Translations under genes and position numbers: made by a program
Shown here: one piece after another, positions 8,306-16,626 of the stretch
How the letters are laid out: the number at the start of each line of letters is the position of its first letter
Numbering within the stretch: the stretch's first letter is position 1
Assembly: GCF_008271365.1 (NCBI RefSeq)
Contig: NZ_CP043430.1
Coordinates: 3,038,001 to 3,102,000, forward strand
DNA: 64,000 nucleotides
Source of the DNA: Microbacterium sp. 1S1
GTDB lineage: Bacteria > Actinomycetota > Actinomycetes > Actinomycetales > Microbacteriaceae
Reading direction: 5' to 3'
Notes under the pieces: model-generated
Told to the model about the DNA's origin: nothing
Databases searched by the model: none
Seen by the model: only the letters and a program-made list of their open reading frames with translations

Positions 8306-8920
8306 CTAGAAGCCGAGAGCCCTCGCGAGCTTCGAATCGGAACCGGCGTCGCGGCCGCCCGCCGCGCGCACCGCACGCTCGACCGCGGCGAAGAACACCG
8401 CGCGACCGGTCTCGTCCGACGGTGCCGCCGGTCCGAGTTCGATCTCCCACTCACGCCATGTGCGGCGCGTGCCGCCGCGCAGGTCGGTGGCACGCACTTG
8501 ATCGTCGACGAACTCCGCCACGACGCCTCCCGGTCCGGTGAGCAGGTAGGCCGTCCGGTCGTTCTCGATGCGTGCGAGAGGCTCCAGGGGTGCGGTCGTC
8601 CACGCGGCGATGGCCTCGAGCACCGCGGCCGGAATCCGCTCGTCGGCGTCGAGGGGCCAGCCCAGTTCGAGGCGCCCGTCGCCCTGCCGAGGGCCCTTGA
8701 CGTGCCAGCCCTCGTCGGGGCCGCCGGAGCGACGACGCAGCGCGACACCGGCACGGGCCAGCGTCCCGTCCGCAGTGTCCAGATAGCGGGCGTCGAGGGC
8801 TCGGTGCTCTCCGGGCGAGACGGTATCCACGCCAGGGACCGCCGTCCAGTCCGGCAGCGGGGTGCCGTCGTCGACGTCGTACTTGCGCTCGACCTCGACG
8901 GTGCGGGAGGGCTCAGTCAT
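8306..8920 (-). CDS. CYTH-domain (triphosphate tunnel) protein
   Basis: A 204-residue protein that starts with the family signature EVERKYDV (ExExK) at residues 9-16, followed by alternating charged strands (ALDARYLDTAD, ALRRRSGG, WHVKGPR, REWEIELG) expected for the eight-stranded tunnel fold. Members include thiamine triphosphatase, bacterial adenylyl cyclase AC2 and polyphosphate-binding tripolyphosphatases; there is no fused CHAD domain here. The start overlaps the end of the upstream 70-residue gene by 8 bases. It hydrolyses or binds a triphosphate, substrate unknown. Confidence 0.8.
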   Translation of the reverse strand: MTEPSRTVEVERKYDVDDGTPLPDWTAVPGVDTVSPGEHRALDARYLDTADGTLARAGVALRRRSGGPDEGWHVKGPRQGDGRLELGWPLDADERIPAAVLEAIAAWTTAPLEPLARIENDRTAYLLTGPGGVVAEFVDDQVRATDLRGGTRRTWREWEIELGPAAPSDETGRAVFFAAVERAVRAAGGRDAGSDSKLARALGF

Positions 8921-9125
8921 CCTCGAGCGTGAGGTCCTCGAGGGACTCCTCGAACCAGTAGTCGATCTCGGTGGGGCCGTCGCCCTCGCCGGTGTTCAGC
9001 GGCTCGCCGCGGCGGTTGTAGACCACCTGCGTCTCGCTGTAGGGGACGATCAGCTTGTCGTCCGCGTCGTCGAGGGGGATGATCTGCCCGTCCAGCGGGC
9101 CGCCGTGAAGTCGTGCGAGTGCCAT
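8913..9125 (-). CDS. Small conserved protein upstream of CYTH gene
   Basis: A 70-residue acidic protein beginning MALARLHGGPLDGQ. The LHGGPLDGQ.I.L start followed by YSETQVVYNRRG is a pattern I recognise from short uncharacterised actinobacterial and phage proteins; no function is known. The ATG at 9125 is the first in-frame methionine that matches this pattern; the longer open frame to 9338 is discarded. It overlaps the CYTH gene by 8 bases and probably shares its transcript. Confidence 0.7.
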   Translation of the reverse strand: MALARLHGGPLDGQIIPLDDADDKLIVPYSETQVVYNRRGEPLNTGEGDGPTEIDYWFEESLEDLTLEDD

Positions 9126-9172
9126 GTGCTCAGGGTAGCGCCGGCCTCCCTCTTTCGTCGCGACCCGCGCGG

Positions 9173-9643
9173 TCAGCCGCCGAGGACGCCGAGGATCGCT
9201 CCGGCGATCATCCACGGGCCGAAGGCGATGCGGGTCTTCCGGTCGGCTCGTCCGCCGGCGAGGAGCACGAGCGCATAGAGCGCTCCGAGCACGAAGGCGG
9301 ACGAGGCGCCGAGAACGAAGGCGTTCCAGCCGTGCCACCCCAGGAGCAGGCCGATCACGAGGGCGAGCTTCACGTCTCCTCCCCCCATGCCCGCGTGGCT
9401 GAGGGACCGCAGCACCGCATAGAAGCCGCCGAGTCCGAGGGAGCAGAGCAGGCCTCGACCGAAGGGGGCCGCATCCCCGGTGACGACCGCGTCCACCGCG
9501 GTGACGACGAGCAGCAGGGCCAGGGTGGGCAGCACGATGCGGTTCGGGAGCCGGTGGGTGCGGGCGTCGATCACGGTCAGCAGGACGCCGACCGCGAGGA
9601 GCCCGCCATGCACCAGCCCCAGGAGGGCGAGGCGGATGTCCAT
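9173..9643 (-). CDS. A24-type prepilin peptidase, short form
   Basis: A 156-residue integral membrane aspartyl protease with four to five hydrophobic helices. The two catalytic aspartates are in VIDARTHRLPN (near residue 26) and GGGDVKLAL (near residue 91), and FGPW is the usual C-terminal motif. The N-terminal methylase domain of PilD is absent, as in the short TadV/FlaK-like forms. It would cleave type IV or Flp-type prepilin leaders at the membrane. No pilus genes are adjacent. ATG at 9643 preferred over the GTG three bases earlier. Confidence 0.85.
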   Translation of the reverse strand: MDIRLALLGLVHGGLLAVGVLLTVIDARTHRLPNRIVLPTLALLLVVTAVDAVVTGDAAPFGRGLLCSLGLGGFYAVLRSLSHAGMGGGDVKLALVIGLLLGWHGWNAFVLGASSAFVLGALYALVLLAGGRADRKTRIAFGPWMIAGAILGVLGG

Positions 9644-9747
9644 CACGGCAGGTTAGGGAGATTCCGGGGCGGCGATGAGGGGCCTGTGGACAACCGCCTC
9701 CCGATGTCCGATGTACGAACTAGCGTCAGTCTCGTCACTTGATTTAT

Positions 9748-9763
9748 TCGTACATATCTTCGA
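9748..9763 (+). promoter_or_regulatory. LexA/SOS-box-like operator
   Basis: TCGTACATATCTTCGA differs from the actinobacterial SOS consensus TCGAACNNNNGTTCGA at two symmetrical positions and lies 10 bases before the imuA'-like start codon. Placement in front of a mutasome operon supports it. Binding strength is unproven. Confidence 0.65.
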
Positions 9764-9773
9764 GGATGGATGC

Positions 9774-10559
9774 ATGGGGATCGGGCTCGATGCGATGACC
9801 GCGCTCTCTCCGACCAGCGACACCCGCGCCGGAGAGGTGCTGCGGCTGCGTCGCGAGATCAGCCGGATGCAGCGCCGGCGCAGCGAACACACGCTCCTCC
9901 CCCTCGACCCCGCCTTCGCCGCACTGCTACCGGAGGAGGGACTGCAGACGGGCACCTCGTACACCGTCACCCCTTCGCCCGCTCTCGTGCTCGCGCTGCT
10001 CAGCGCCGCCTCGGGTCGAGGACACTGGTGCGCGGTGATCGGCATGCCCACCCTCGGGGTGGAAGCCGCTGCCGCCTACGGCATCGATCTGAGCCGGCTG
10101 ATCCTCGTCCCCGATCCCGGAGACCGCTGGCTCGCGGCCACCTCCGCCCTGGCGGAGGTGGTGCCCCTCATCGTCGTGCAGCCCACGACGAGAGCTCGTG
10201 ACGCCGATGTCTCCCGACTGAGCGCCCGTCTGCGCGACCGCGGATCCACCCTGTTGGTGGCAGAGGAGCCGGGTGCTGGACGATGGGCGCAGAGCGAGGG
10301 GACCATCCGCCTCCATGATCCCGACTGGCACGGACTCGGTGAAGGGTGGGGACTCCTCTCGGACTGCACGGTGACGGTCACCGCGCGGACCAGGCACAGC
10401 CCTCGCGCGTCGAGCGTACGCGTGCGGCTGCCCGGCGGTCAGGGAGCAGTGGAGACCACGGCCGCAGAGCTGACCGCCCTGCCCTCCCTCGCCCCCTCGG
10501 TGACGGATTCCGCTACGACCGGACCGTCCGAGCTTCTCTACTGGGCGGAGGCGGGATGA
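9774..10559 (+). CDS. ImuA'-like protein, mutasome operon
   Basis: A 261-residue protein with weak RecA-like character: a strand-turn GHWCAVIGMPTLGVEAAAAYG near 85-105, DLSRLILVPDPGD near 107-119 and hydrophobic strands PLIVVQP and STLLVAEE. There is no canonical Walker A lysine, as is common in actinobacterial ImuA'. It would bridge the mutasome by contacting ImuB and DnaE2 (known in mycobacteria). ATG at 9774 has GAGG eight bases upstream; the open frame to 9675 runs through the operator and is not used. It overlaps imuB by ATGA. The assignment rests mainly on its place in front of imuB and dnaE2. Confidence 0.75.
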   Translation: MGIGLDAMTALSPTSDTRAGEVLRLRREISRMQRRRSEHTLLPLDPAFAALLPEEGLQTGTSYTVTPSPALVLALLSAASGRGHWCAVIGMPTLGVEAAAAYGIDLSRLILVPDPGDRWLAATSALAEVVPLIVVQPTTRARDADVSRLSARLRDRGSTLLVAEEPGAGRWAQSEGTIRLHDPDWHGLGEGWGLLSDCTVTVTARTRHSPRASSVRVRLPGGQGAVETTAAELTALPSLAPSVTDSATTGPSELLYWAEAG

Positions 10560-12095
10560 ACGCCCCTCTCCGCGTCCTCGTCCTCTGGTTCCCCGACTGG
10601 CCGCTGCGCGCGGTGCTGGGCGGCGAGCAGCCACACCCGCCGACGGCTCTGGTGCAGGCGAACACGGTCGTCGCCTGCAGCGCCTCGGCCCGCGCGCACG
10701 GCGTCCGCATCGGTCAGCGCCGCCGAGTCGCCCAGGGCCTCCTCTCGTCCTTGCAGGTCCTCCCGCACGACGCCGAGAGGGACGAGCGTGCCTTCGGCCC
10801 CGTGCTGCAGCTCATCGAGAAGCACGCACCGGGGGTCACGCTGCTGCGCCCCGGTCTCGCGATCCTCCGCGCCCGCGGCATCGCCCGCTATCACGGCGGA
10901 GAGGCCCAGGCGGCGGCGGCGCTGGCCTCCGTCCTCGCCGCGGCCGGCTTCCCCGAAGTGCGGGTGGGCGTCGCCGACGGCCCCTTCACCGCCGAGATCG
11001 CGGCCCGCGGCACGGCGTCCTGCACCGTCGTCCCACCCGGCGCATCCCGAGAGTTCCTGGCCCCCTATCCCGTGCAGGTGCTCCGCGACGAGCGGATCAG
11101 CGATCTCCTCCTCCGGCTCGGCGTGCGGACTCTCGGCGAGTTCACCGCGCTGGCCCCTCTCGACGTCCGCGATCGCTTCGGCGAGCACGGTGCCCGCCTG
11201 CAAGCCCTCGCGGCCGGCGCCGACTCCCGCCCTCTGGCTCCCCCGCCCGCCGGATCCCGAGCTGGCCAGGACCATCGAATTCGAATCCCCTCTCGGCGGC
11301 GCCGACCAGGTGGCCTTCGCCGTGCGGCAGACGGCCGATGCCGTGATGCTCGCTCTGGCGGACGCCTCCCTGGTGTGCACGGAAGTGCGGATCGACCTGA
11401 CCGACGACGACGGCGTTGTCCACTCCCGCACCTGGCTGCACCCGACGAGCTTCGACGCCGCCGACCTCGTGGACCGCGTGCGCTGGCAATTGGAGGCCTT
11501 GGCCGCCGTGACCGCCCGAGAGCCCGTTGACGAGGCGAGGGCGTTCGGGGGCATCGTGGCCGCACGCCTTCTCCCCGTCGCCGTGGATGACGCAGCCCAC
11601 CACCAACCGGGGCTCTTCGGCTCGGGCACCGATGAGCGCCTGCATCACGCGGTCTCGCGGGTGCAGACCATGCTGGGGCATCAGGGCGTCGTCACCGCCG
11701 CCCTCTCCGGCGGACGCTGGCTCGCCGATCGTCAGGTGCTCACGCCGTGGGGCGAGCGCGCGGTGCCACCTCGTGATCCGCGCTCCCCCTGGCCGGGGAG
11801 CCTCCCCGACCCTCTGCCCTCCGAGGTGTTCCGACCACCGCGCCCCATCGGCGTGGTCGCTGCGGACGGCAGCCCGATCGACATCGACGATCGGGGCACT
11901 CTCACACACGACCCCGCCCGCATCGACGGCGCCGGCGTGCAAGCCTGGGCCGGCCCGTGGCCCGTGCACGAGCGGCGCTGGAGCGCGGGCGGCGGCAAAC
12001 GAGGACACCGGCTCCAGATCGTCGACGACCGGGATCGCGCCTGGCTGGTCTTCCTGGCCGGAGAACGTTGGTGGGCCGAAGGGAGGTACCGCTGA
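10556..12095 (+). pseudogene. imuB: imuB, DNA polymerase Y-family protein, frameshifted at a C run
   Basis: The gene reads MNAPLRVLVLWFPDWPLRAV from 10556 and keeps a Y-family pattern to about residue 228 (GADSRPLAP). After the C run at 11240-11244 the homologous sequence goes on in the next frame (PRPPDPELARTIEFES) and ends with GERWWAEGRYR at 12095. Taking one C out gives 512 residues, the normal ImuB length. ImuB is catalytically inactive and joins DnaE2 to the beta clamp. As written the gene makes a truncated product, but a homopolymer error in the assembly is equally likely. It overlaps imuA' by ATGA and dnaE2 by TGATG. Confidence 0.85.
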
Positions 12096-15000
12096 TGGGC
12101 TGGCACAACCCGCCGTTGACCTGGGATCAGCTCGAACGCACCCTCAGCGGAGAGCCCGCTCCGGGATCCGCACCCGCGCCGCCCGGGCTTCGACCTGACC
12201 CCGGTCCGGTGAGCCGGCCACGGAAGCGCGTCCCCCCTGTCCTCCCCGAGCGTCCTGAGGAGGCGGTGCCCTATGCCGAGCTGCACGCACATTCCTCCTA
12301 CTCGTTCCTCGACGGGGCGTCCTCCCCCGAAGACCTCCTCGCGGAGGCCGAGCGTCTCGGTCTGAGCGCTCTCGCCCTCACCGACCACGACGGGTTCTAC
12401 GGCGCCGCCCGCTTCGCGGAGCTGGCGGAGCTCATGGAACTGCGGCTGCAGACCGTGTACGGCGCCGAGCTCTCGCTCGACCTCCCCTCCTCCCCGCAGG
12501 GGGCTGCCGATCCCGCGGGCTCGCATCTGCTCGTGCTCGCTCGGGGCCTCGAGGGATACCACCGGCTGTCGGGCGCGATCACGGCGGCCCAGCTGCGCGG
12601 CGGGGAGAAGGGACGCCCGGTCTACGACCTCGACGACCTCGCCGCGACCGCCGACGGGCACTGGACCATCCTGACCGGCTGTCGCAAAGGCGCGGTACGG
12701 CGAGGGCTCGAGGCCGGAGACGCCGCCGCACCGCTGCGCCGTCTCGTCGACCTCTTCGGGAACGACAACGTCGCCGTCGAGCTCTTCGACCACGGCGATC
12801 CGCTGGACACGCGGCGCAATGACGCCCTCGCGGACCTCGCCGACCGGATGCGACTCCCCGTCGTGGCGACCAACAACGTGCACTACGCCCGGCCGGACCA
12901 GGCGCCGCTCGCCGAGGCGGTGGCCGCGGTCCGAGCGGTCCGGAGTATGGACGAGCTCGACGGCTGGCTGCCGGCCCACGGCGGAGCGCACCTGCGCAGC
13001 GGAGCGGAGATGACGGCACGCTTCCGGCGATATCCCGGCGCGATCTCCCACGGACTGGAGCTGGCGGCGGCTTCCGCTTTCCCGTTGCGGATGGCGCGCC
13101 CCGCTCTCCCCCGACAGGACGTACCGGCGGGGCACACACCGATGAGCTGGCTGCGGAAGCTGGTCTGGGATGCGGTCCCCACGAAGTATCCGCGACTGGA
13201 TGAGGATGGTCATCGGCGCATCGAGCGCGAGCTCGACGTGATCGAGGAGAAGGACTTCCCCGGATACTTCCTCATCGTGCACGGCATCGTGGCGGAGGCC
13301 CGGCGCCGCGGCATCCTCTGCCAGGGGCGAGGATCCGCGGCCGCAAGCGCGGTCTGCTACCTGCTGGGCATCACCGCGGTCGACCCGATCCTCTACCGTC
13401 TCCCCTTCGAGCGCTTCCTCGCCACCACCCGTACGGAGGAACCGGACATCGACGTGGACTTCGACTCGCGGCGACGGGAGGAGATCATCCAGTGGGTCTA
13501 TCGGGAGTACGGCAGGGAGCGAGCGGCTCAGGTGGCGAACGTCATCCAGTACCGGCCGAAGAACGCGGTCCGCGACATGGCCAGGGCGCTCGGGCATTCG
13601 CCGGGACAACAGGACTCCTGGTCGCGGCAGGTGGACGGCTGGGGCTCGGGGCTCGAACCCGTCGAGGGGCACGACATCCCCGACACCGTGCTCGACTATG
13701 CGGGCGAGCTGCTGAAGGCGCCGCGGCACCTGGGGATCCACTCGGGCGGCATGGTGCTCACGGCCCGCCCGGTCGGCGAGGTGGTTCCGGTGGAGCACGC
13801 GCGCATGGAGGACCGCACCGTGATCCAGTGGGACAAGGACGACGCCGCCTTCATGGGATTGGTGAAGTTCGATCTGCTGGGTCTGGGCATGCTGGCGGCA
13901 CTGCAGCACTGCTTCGATCTGGTCAGGGAAGCGACGGGCGAAGAGTGGACGCTGGAGACCCTGCCGAAGGAGGAGGCGGGTGTCTACGACATGCTCTGCC
14001 GGGCCGACTCGATCGGCGTCTTCCAAGTGGAGTCCCGCGCACAGATCGGGCTGCTCCCCCGGCTGCAGCCGCGGCGCTTCTACGACCTCGCGATCCAGAT
14101 CGCCCTCATCCGCCCCGGGCCCATCCAGGGGGGAGCCGTCCACCCGTTCGTCCGGCGGAAGATGGCGAAGGACAAGGTGGACGAGGCGAACAGGGTGCGG
14201 GAGGCCAAGGGCGAGCCCCTCGAGGAGTTCCCCATCCCGTACCCGCACCACGACCTCGAGGACATCCTCGCGCGGACCCTGGGCATCCCCATCTTCCAGG
14301 AGCAGCTCATCCAGATGGCCACGGCTGTCGGCGACTGCACGGCCGATGAGGCGGACCTGCTGCGCAGGGCGATGGGATCGAAGCGGGGTCTGGAGAAGAT
14401 CGAGAAGGTCAGGGACAAGCTGTACGCGGGGATGGCCCGTCGCGGTCTCGTCGACGAGGCCGCGGACCGCATCTACGCACAGATCCAGGCGTTCTCGAAC
14501 TTCGGCTTCGCTGAGTCGCATTCGTTGTCCTTCGCCCTGCTCGTCTACGCGAGCTCGTGGCTCAAGCTGCACTACCCGGCCGCCTTCCTGGCGGGTCTGC
14601 TGCGGTCGCAGCCGATGGGCTTCTATTCCCCAGCGACCCTCACGGCGGATGCCCGTCGGCACGGCGTGGAGGTCCGCCGCCCCGATCTCCACCGCTCCGC
14701 TGCCACCGAGACTCTCGAGCCGCTCACCCCGGACGCCGCCGGAGCCACCGGGCGGCCCGACTGCCTGGTCGATCCTCAGCCACCCGTCCACCGTTTCGAT
14801 CGGAGCGCACCGGATGAATCCGCCGCGCACCGCCGGGACGGACGATTCGCGGTGCGCCTGGGGCTCAGCGGCATCCGTGGGATCGGGGTGCCGCTGGCGG
14901 AGCGCATCGTCGCCGAGCGCGAGGCGAACGGCCCCTACCGCGACCTGCACGATCTCGTTCGCCGGACCGACGCCACGGCTGCTCAACTGGAGGCCCTCGC

Positions 15001-15550
15001 CACCGCCGGGGCCTTCGCCTGCCTCGGGTTAGAGCGCCGGGAGGCGATCTGGCTCGCCGGCGCGGCGGCGGAGGATCGCTCCCGGTTCCTCCCGGGAACC
15101 ACGGTGGCGGTGCAGCCGCCGCTGTTCGCCGATCAGACCAGCTACGAGCGGCTCTCGGCGGATCTCTGGGCCACGGGCATCTCCACCGACGACCACCCGA
15201 TGACGCACTTCCGCGCGGAGCTGAGGGCGCGGGGCGTCCTGACGGCTGCGGATCTGCAGCGGCACGAATCCGGTAGACGCGTGGAGGTGGCAGGTCTCGT
15301 CACCCACCGGCAACGACCCGCTACCGCCGCCGGGGTCACCTTCATCAACCTCGAGGACGAGAGCGGCCTCGTGAACGTGATCTGCTCCACCGGAGTGTGG
15401 GGCCGCTTCGGCCGCATCGCGCGGGAGTCTCCGGCACTCATCATCCGCGGAATCCTCGAGCGTTCTCCGGAGGGCGTGGTCAACGTGCTCGCCGACGCCT
15501 TCGAGGATCTCCGCACCGGGGTCACGCACCGCTCACGGGACTTCCGATGA
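12095..15550 (+). CDS. dnaE2: Error-prone DNA polymerase III alpha, DnaE2
   Basis: A 1151-residue C-family polymerase. An N-terminal PHP domain starts at about residue 62 (YAELHAHSSYSFLDGAS, then LALTDHDG). The polymerase core has the PDIDVDFDSRRR catalytic aspartates near 450-460 and QGRGSAAASAVCY just before. Helix-hairpin-helix motifs lie near 920-960 (LSGIRGIG). A C-terminal OB fold includes VEVAGLVTHRQRPAT. It carries out damage-induced translesion synthesis with ImuA' and ImuB in the mutasome. RBS GGGAGG is 8 bases upstream of the ATG at 12095, which overlaps the imuB stop. Length is normal for DnaE2, longer than DnaE1 is not seen. No frame breaks. Confidence 0.95.
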   Translation: MGWHNPPLTWDQLERTLSGEPAPGSAPAPPGLRPDPGPVSRPRKRVPPVLPERPEEAVPYAELHAHSSYSFLDGASSPEDLLAEAERLGLSALALTDHDGFYGAARFAELAELMELRLQTVYGAELSLDLPSSPQGAADPAGSHLLVLARGLEGYHRLSGAITAAQLRGGEKGRPVYDLDDLAATADGHWTILTGCRKGAVRRGLEAGDAAAPLRRLVDLFGNDNVAVELFDHGDPLDTRRNDALADLADRMRLPVVATNNVHYARPDQAPLAEAVAAVRAVRSMDELDGWLPAHGGAHLRSGAEMTARFRRYPGAISHGLELAAASAFPLRMARPALPRQDVPAGHTPMSWLRKLVWDAVPTKYPRLDEDGHRRIERELDVIEEKDFPGYFLIVHGIVAEARRRGILCQGRGSAAASAVCYLLGITAVDPILYRLPFERFLATTRTEEPDIDVDFDSRRREEIIQWVYREYGRERAAQVANVIQYRPKNAVRDMARALGHSPGQQDSWSRQVDGWGSGLEPVEGHDIPDTVLDYAGELLKAPRHLGIHSGGMVLTARPVGEVVPVEHARMEDRTVIQWDKDDAAFMGLVKFDLLGLGMLAALQHCFDLVREATGEEWTLETLPKEEAGVYDMLCRADSIGVFQVESRAQIGLLPRLQPRRFYDLAIQIALIRPGPIQGGAVHPFVRRKMAKDKVDEANRVREAKGEPLEEFPIPYPHHDLEDILARTLGIPIFQEQLIQMATAVGDCTADEADLLRRAMGSKRGLEKIEKVRDKLYAGMARRGLVDEAADRIYAQIQAFSNFGFAESHSLSFALLVYASSWLKLHYPAAFLAGLLRSQPMGFYSPATLTADARRHGVEVRRPDLHRSAATETLEPLTPDAAGATGRPDCLVDPQPPVHRFDRSAPDESAAHRRDGRFAVRLGLSGIRGIGVPLAERIVAEREANGPYRDLHDLVRRTDATAAQLEALATAGAFACLGLERREAIWLAGAAAEDRSRFLPGTTVAVQPPLFADQTSYERLSADLWATGISTDDHPMTHFRAELRARGVLTAADLQRHESGRRVEVAGLVTHRQRPATAAGVTFINLEDESGLVNVICSTGVWGRFGRIARESPALIIRGILERSPEGVVNVLADAFEDLRTGVTHRSRDFR

Positions 15551-15559
15551 TGCCGGAGG

Positions 15560-15940
15560 TCACCAGAAACGTTCGGGCGCCTCCGGCACTGGGCGATCGG
15601 TGCCACCCCAGCGGTCGGCCTCGGCCTTCGCCGCGTTGACAGCTGCATCGGCTCCACGCAGAGCGATCCCGGCACCGCTGTTCGACGGCCCGATCGGGTC
15701 GATGAGCAGTGACGTCCGCGGCGCACCCCCCACCGCCACCGTGCACTCCAGAACGCGACCGATCCAGTGCGTCACCTCGGCGGCCTGGTGCTCGCCGCGA
15801 CGGTAACGGATGCCCGTGTCGAGATCGACGAGGGACAGGACGACGGGCTCCTCCGTCCGCGGATCGAGGTGCTCGGACACCTCGACGCGGTGCCCGACGG
15901 GAAGAGCGACCTGACCGGCGAAGACGAGCAACCTGTCCAT
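15560..15940 (-). CDS. Hypothetical protein, convergent with dnaE2
   Basis: A 126-residue protein starting MDRLLVFAGQVALPVGHRVE with GGAGGA close to the ATG. It is predicted to be mostly beta-stranded in the first 85 residues and helical at the end (DAAVNAAKAEADRW). No family recognised. It lies 9 bases from the end of dnaE2 on the opposite strand; codon use matches neighbours. Its promoter must lie in the A/T-rich stretch around 15990-16050, facing away from the structured-RNA candidate. Confidence 0.6.
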   Translation of the reverse strand: MDRLLVFAGQVALPVGHRVEVSEHLDPRTEEPVVLSLVDLDTGIRYRRGEHQAAEVTHWIGRVLECTVAVGGAPRTSLLIDPIGPSNSGAGIALRGADAAVNAAKAEADRWGGTDRPVPEAPERFW

Positions 15941-16021
15941 TCCTCCACCCTACGGAACACCCACCGCCGAGAACAGAGACCCGGTTGGCGAGAATTTTCG
16001 AAGAAATCTTTGTCCCCCAAA

Positions 16022-16050
16022 TGGCGGACACGAGGATTAAGGGATATCCT
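16022..16050 (+). promoter_or_regulatory. Promoter-like sequence before the structured RNA candidate
   Basis: TGGCGG and TATCCT are spaced by 17 bases; a start about 7 bases later falls at 16057, exactly where the outer stem of the RNA candidate begins. The stretch 15990-16050 is the only A/T-rich island in the region. The -35 match is poor. Confidence 0.4.
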
Positions 16051-16056
16051 GCTCTC

Positions 16057-16210
16057 GTAGCGGGGGCTACCGGCCGACGACTGGGGATTCGGCCGCTGAG
16101 ACAGCGAGACTTTCGCCGCCTCCCCAACCGTCCGGGAAGGACGGTGAGCCCTCTCGGCAGCACCGGGTTGGGGCGGTCCCGTCGAGAGGGCATACCCCGC
16201 GGCTAGCCGC
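16057..16210 (+). ncRNA. Unclassified structured RNA candidate with pseudoknot
   Basis: This gene-free stretch folds tightly. GCGGGG (16060-16065) pairs with CCCCGC (16195-16200) as a closing stem. CGGCCGA (16071-16077) pairs with TCGGCCG (16089-16095). CCGTCC/GGACGG (16128-16144) is a short hairpin. GCCCTCTCG (16148-16156) pairs perfectly with CGAGAGGGC (16183-16191), and the loop of that hairpin holds GGTTGGGG (16166-16173), which pairs perfectly with CCCCAACC (16122-16129) upstream: a pseudoknot. I do not recognise the class; it does not show the conserved boxes of RNase P, tmRNA, SRP RNA, TPP, cobalamin or ydaO. The next same-strand gene is 400 bases away, so a free small RNA is more likely than a riboswitch. 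Confidence 0.5.
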
Positions 16211-16300
16211 CGCTCCGACGAGCGTCAACCCCCGGGGCAGACACCATCCGCGGGACTACGGTCCTTGCCCATGACGCCCCTTCGCTGTCTCCGACGCCCC

Positions 16301-16321
16301 TCCGGCGAGCGCGTCGCCGGA
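16301..16321. terminator. Hairpin, possible terminator
   Basis: TCCGGCGA and TCGCCGGA form a perfect 8-bp stem around a 5-base loop, placed between the RNA candidate and the end of the small acidic gene on the other strand. No T run. Confidence 0.45.
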
Positions 16322-16326
16322 AGCGG

Positions 16327-16542
16327 TCAGTCCTCGGACTCTACGTCGAGGTCGTCGTCGTCGAGCGGCACTTCGATGCGCTGCTCCGCCGCATCCGCAG
16401 GGTCCGCCTCGATCGGATACGGTTCCGGCGACGAAGGAGCCGGGACCTCCGGGTCCTCGGGCGTCTCCTCCGCGAGCCGCTCCTGCTCCTGCAGGTCCGC
16501 CTCGGGCTTCACATCGTCGATCGGATGGTCAGTGAAGGACAT
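16327..16542 (-). CDS. Small acidic disordered protein
   Basis: A 71-residue protein rich in Glu, Asp and Pro (EETPEDPEVPAPSSPEPYP, then a DDDDLDVESED tail), with no hydrophobic core, so probably disordered. The ATG at 16542 has GGAGGAG six bases upstream. The gene is divergent from the DUF72 gene. Similar short acidic proteins are common as uncharacterised genes in Microbacterium-like genomes; function unknown. Confidence 0.65.
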   Translation of the reverse strand: MSFTDHPIDDVKPEADLQEQERLAEETPEDPEVPAPSSPEPYPIEADPADAAEQRIEVPLDDDDLDVESED

Positions 16543-16626
16543 GGCTTCTCCTCCTTCGGTGTGGGTGTCTCCAGCCTGCCGACGTCGAGACGCAGCGGCA
16601 AGGGGCTTGACCCCACGGGAGCGTCC

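Noticed and set aside
11732..14986. 1084-codon minus-strand frame opposite dnaE2
   Set aside because: It is antisense to dnaE2 and shows no family motif; long mirror frames are common at this GC content.
16096..16106. CTGAGA, suggestive of a TPP riboswitch
   Set aside because: The rest of the THI box (CCTGAT...AATGCCAGCGTAGGGA-like segment) is absent and there is no thiamine gene downstream.
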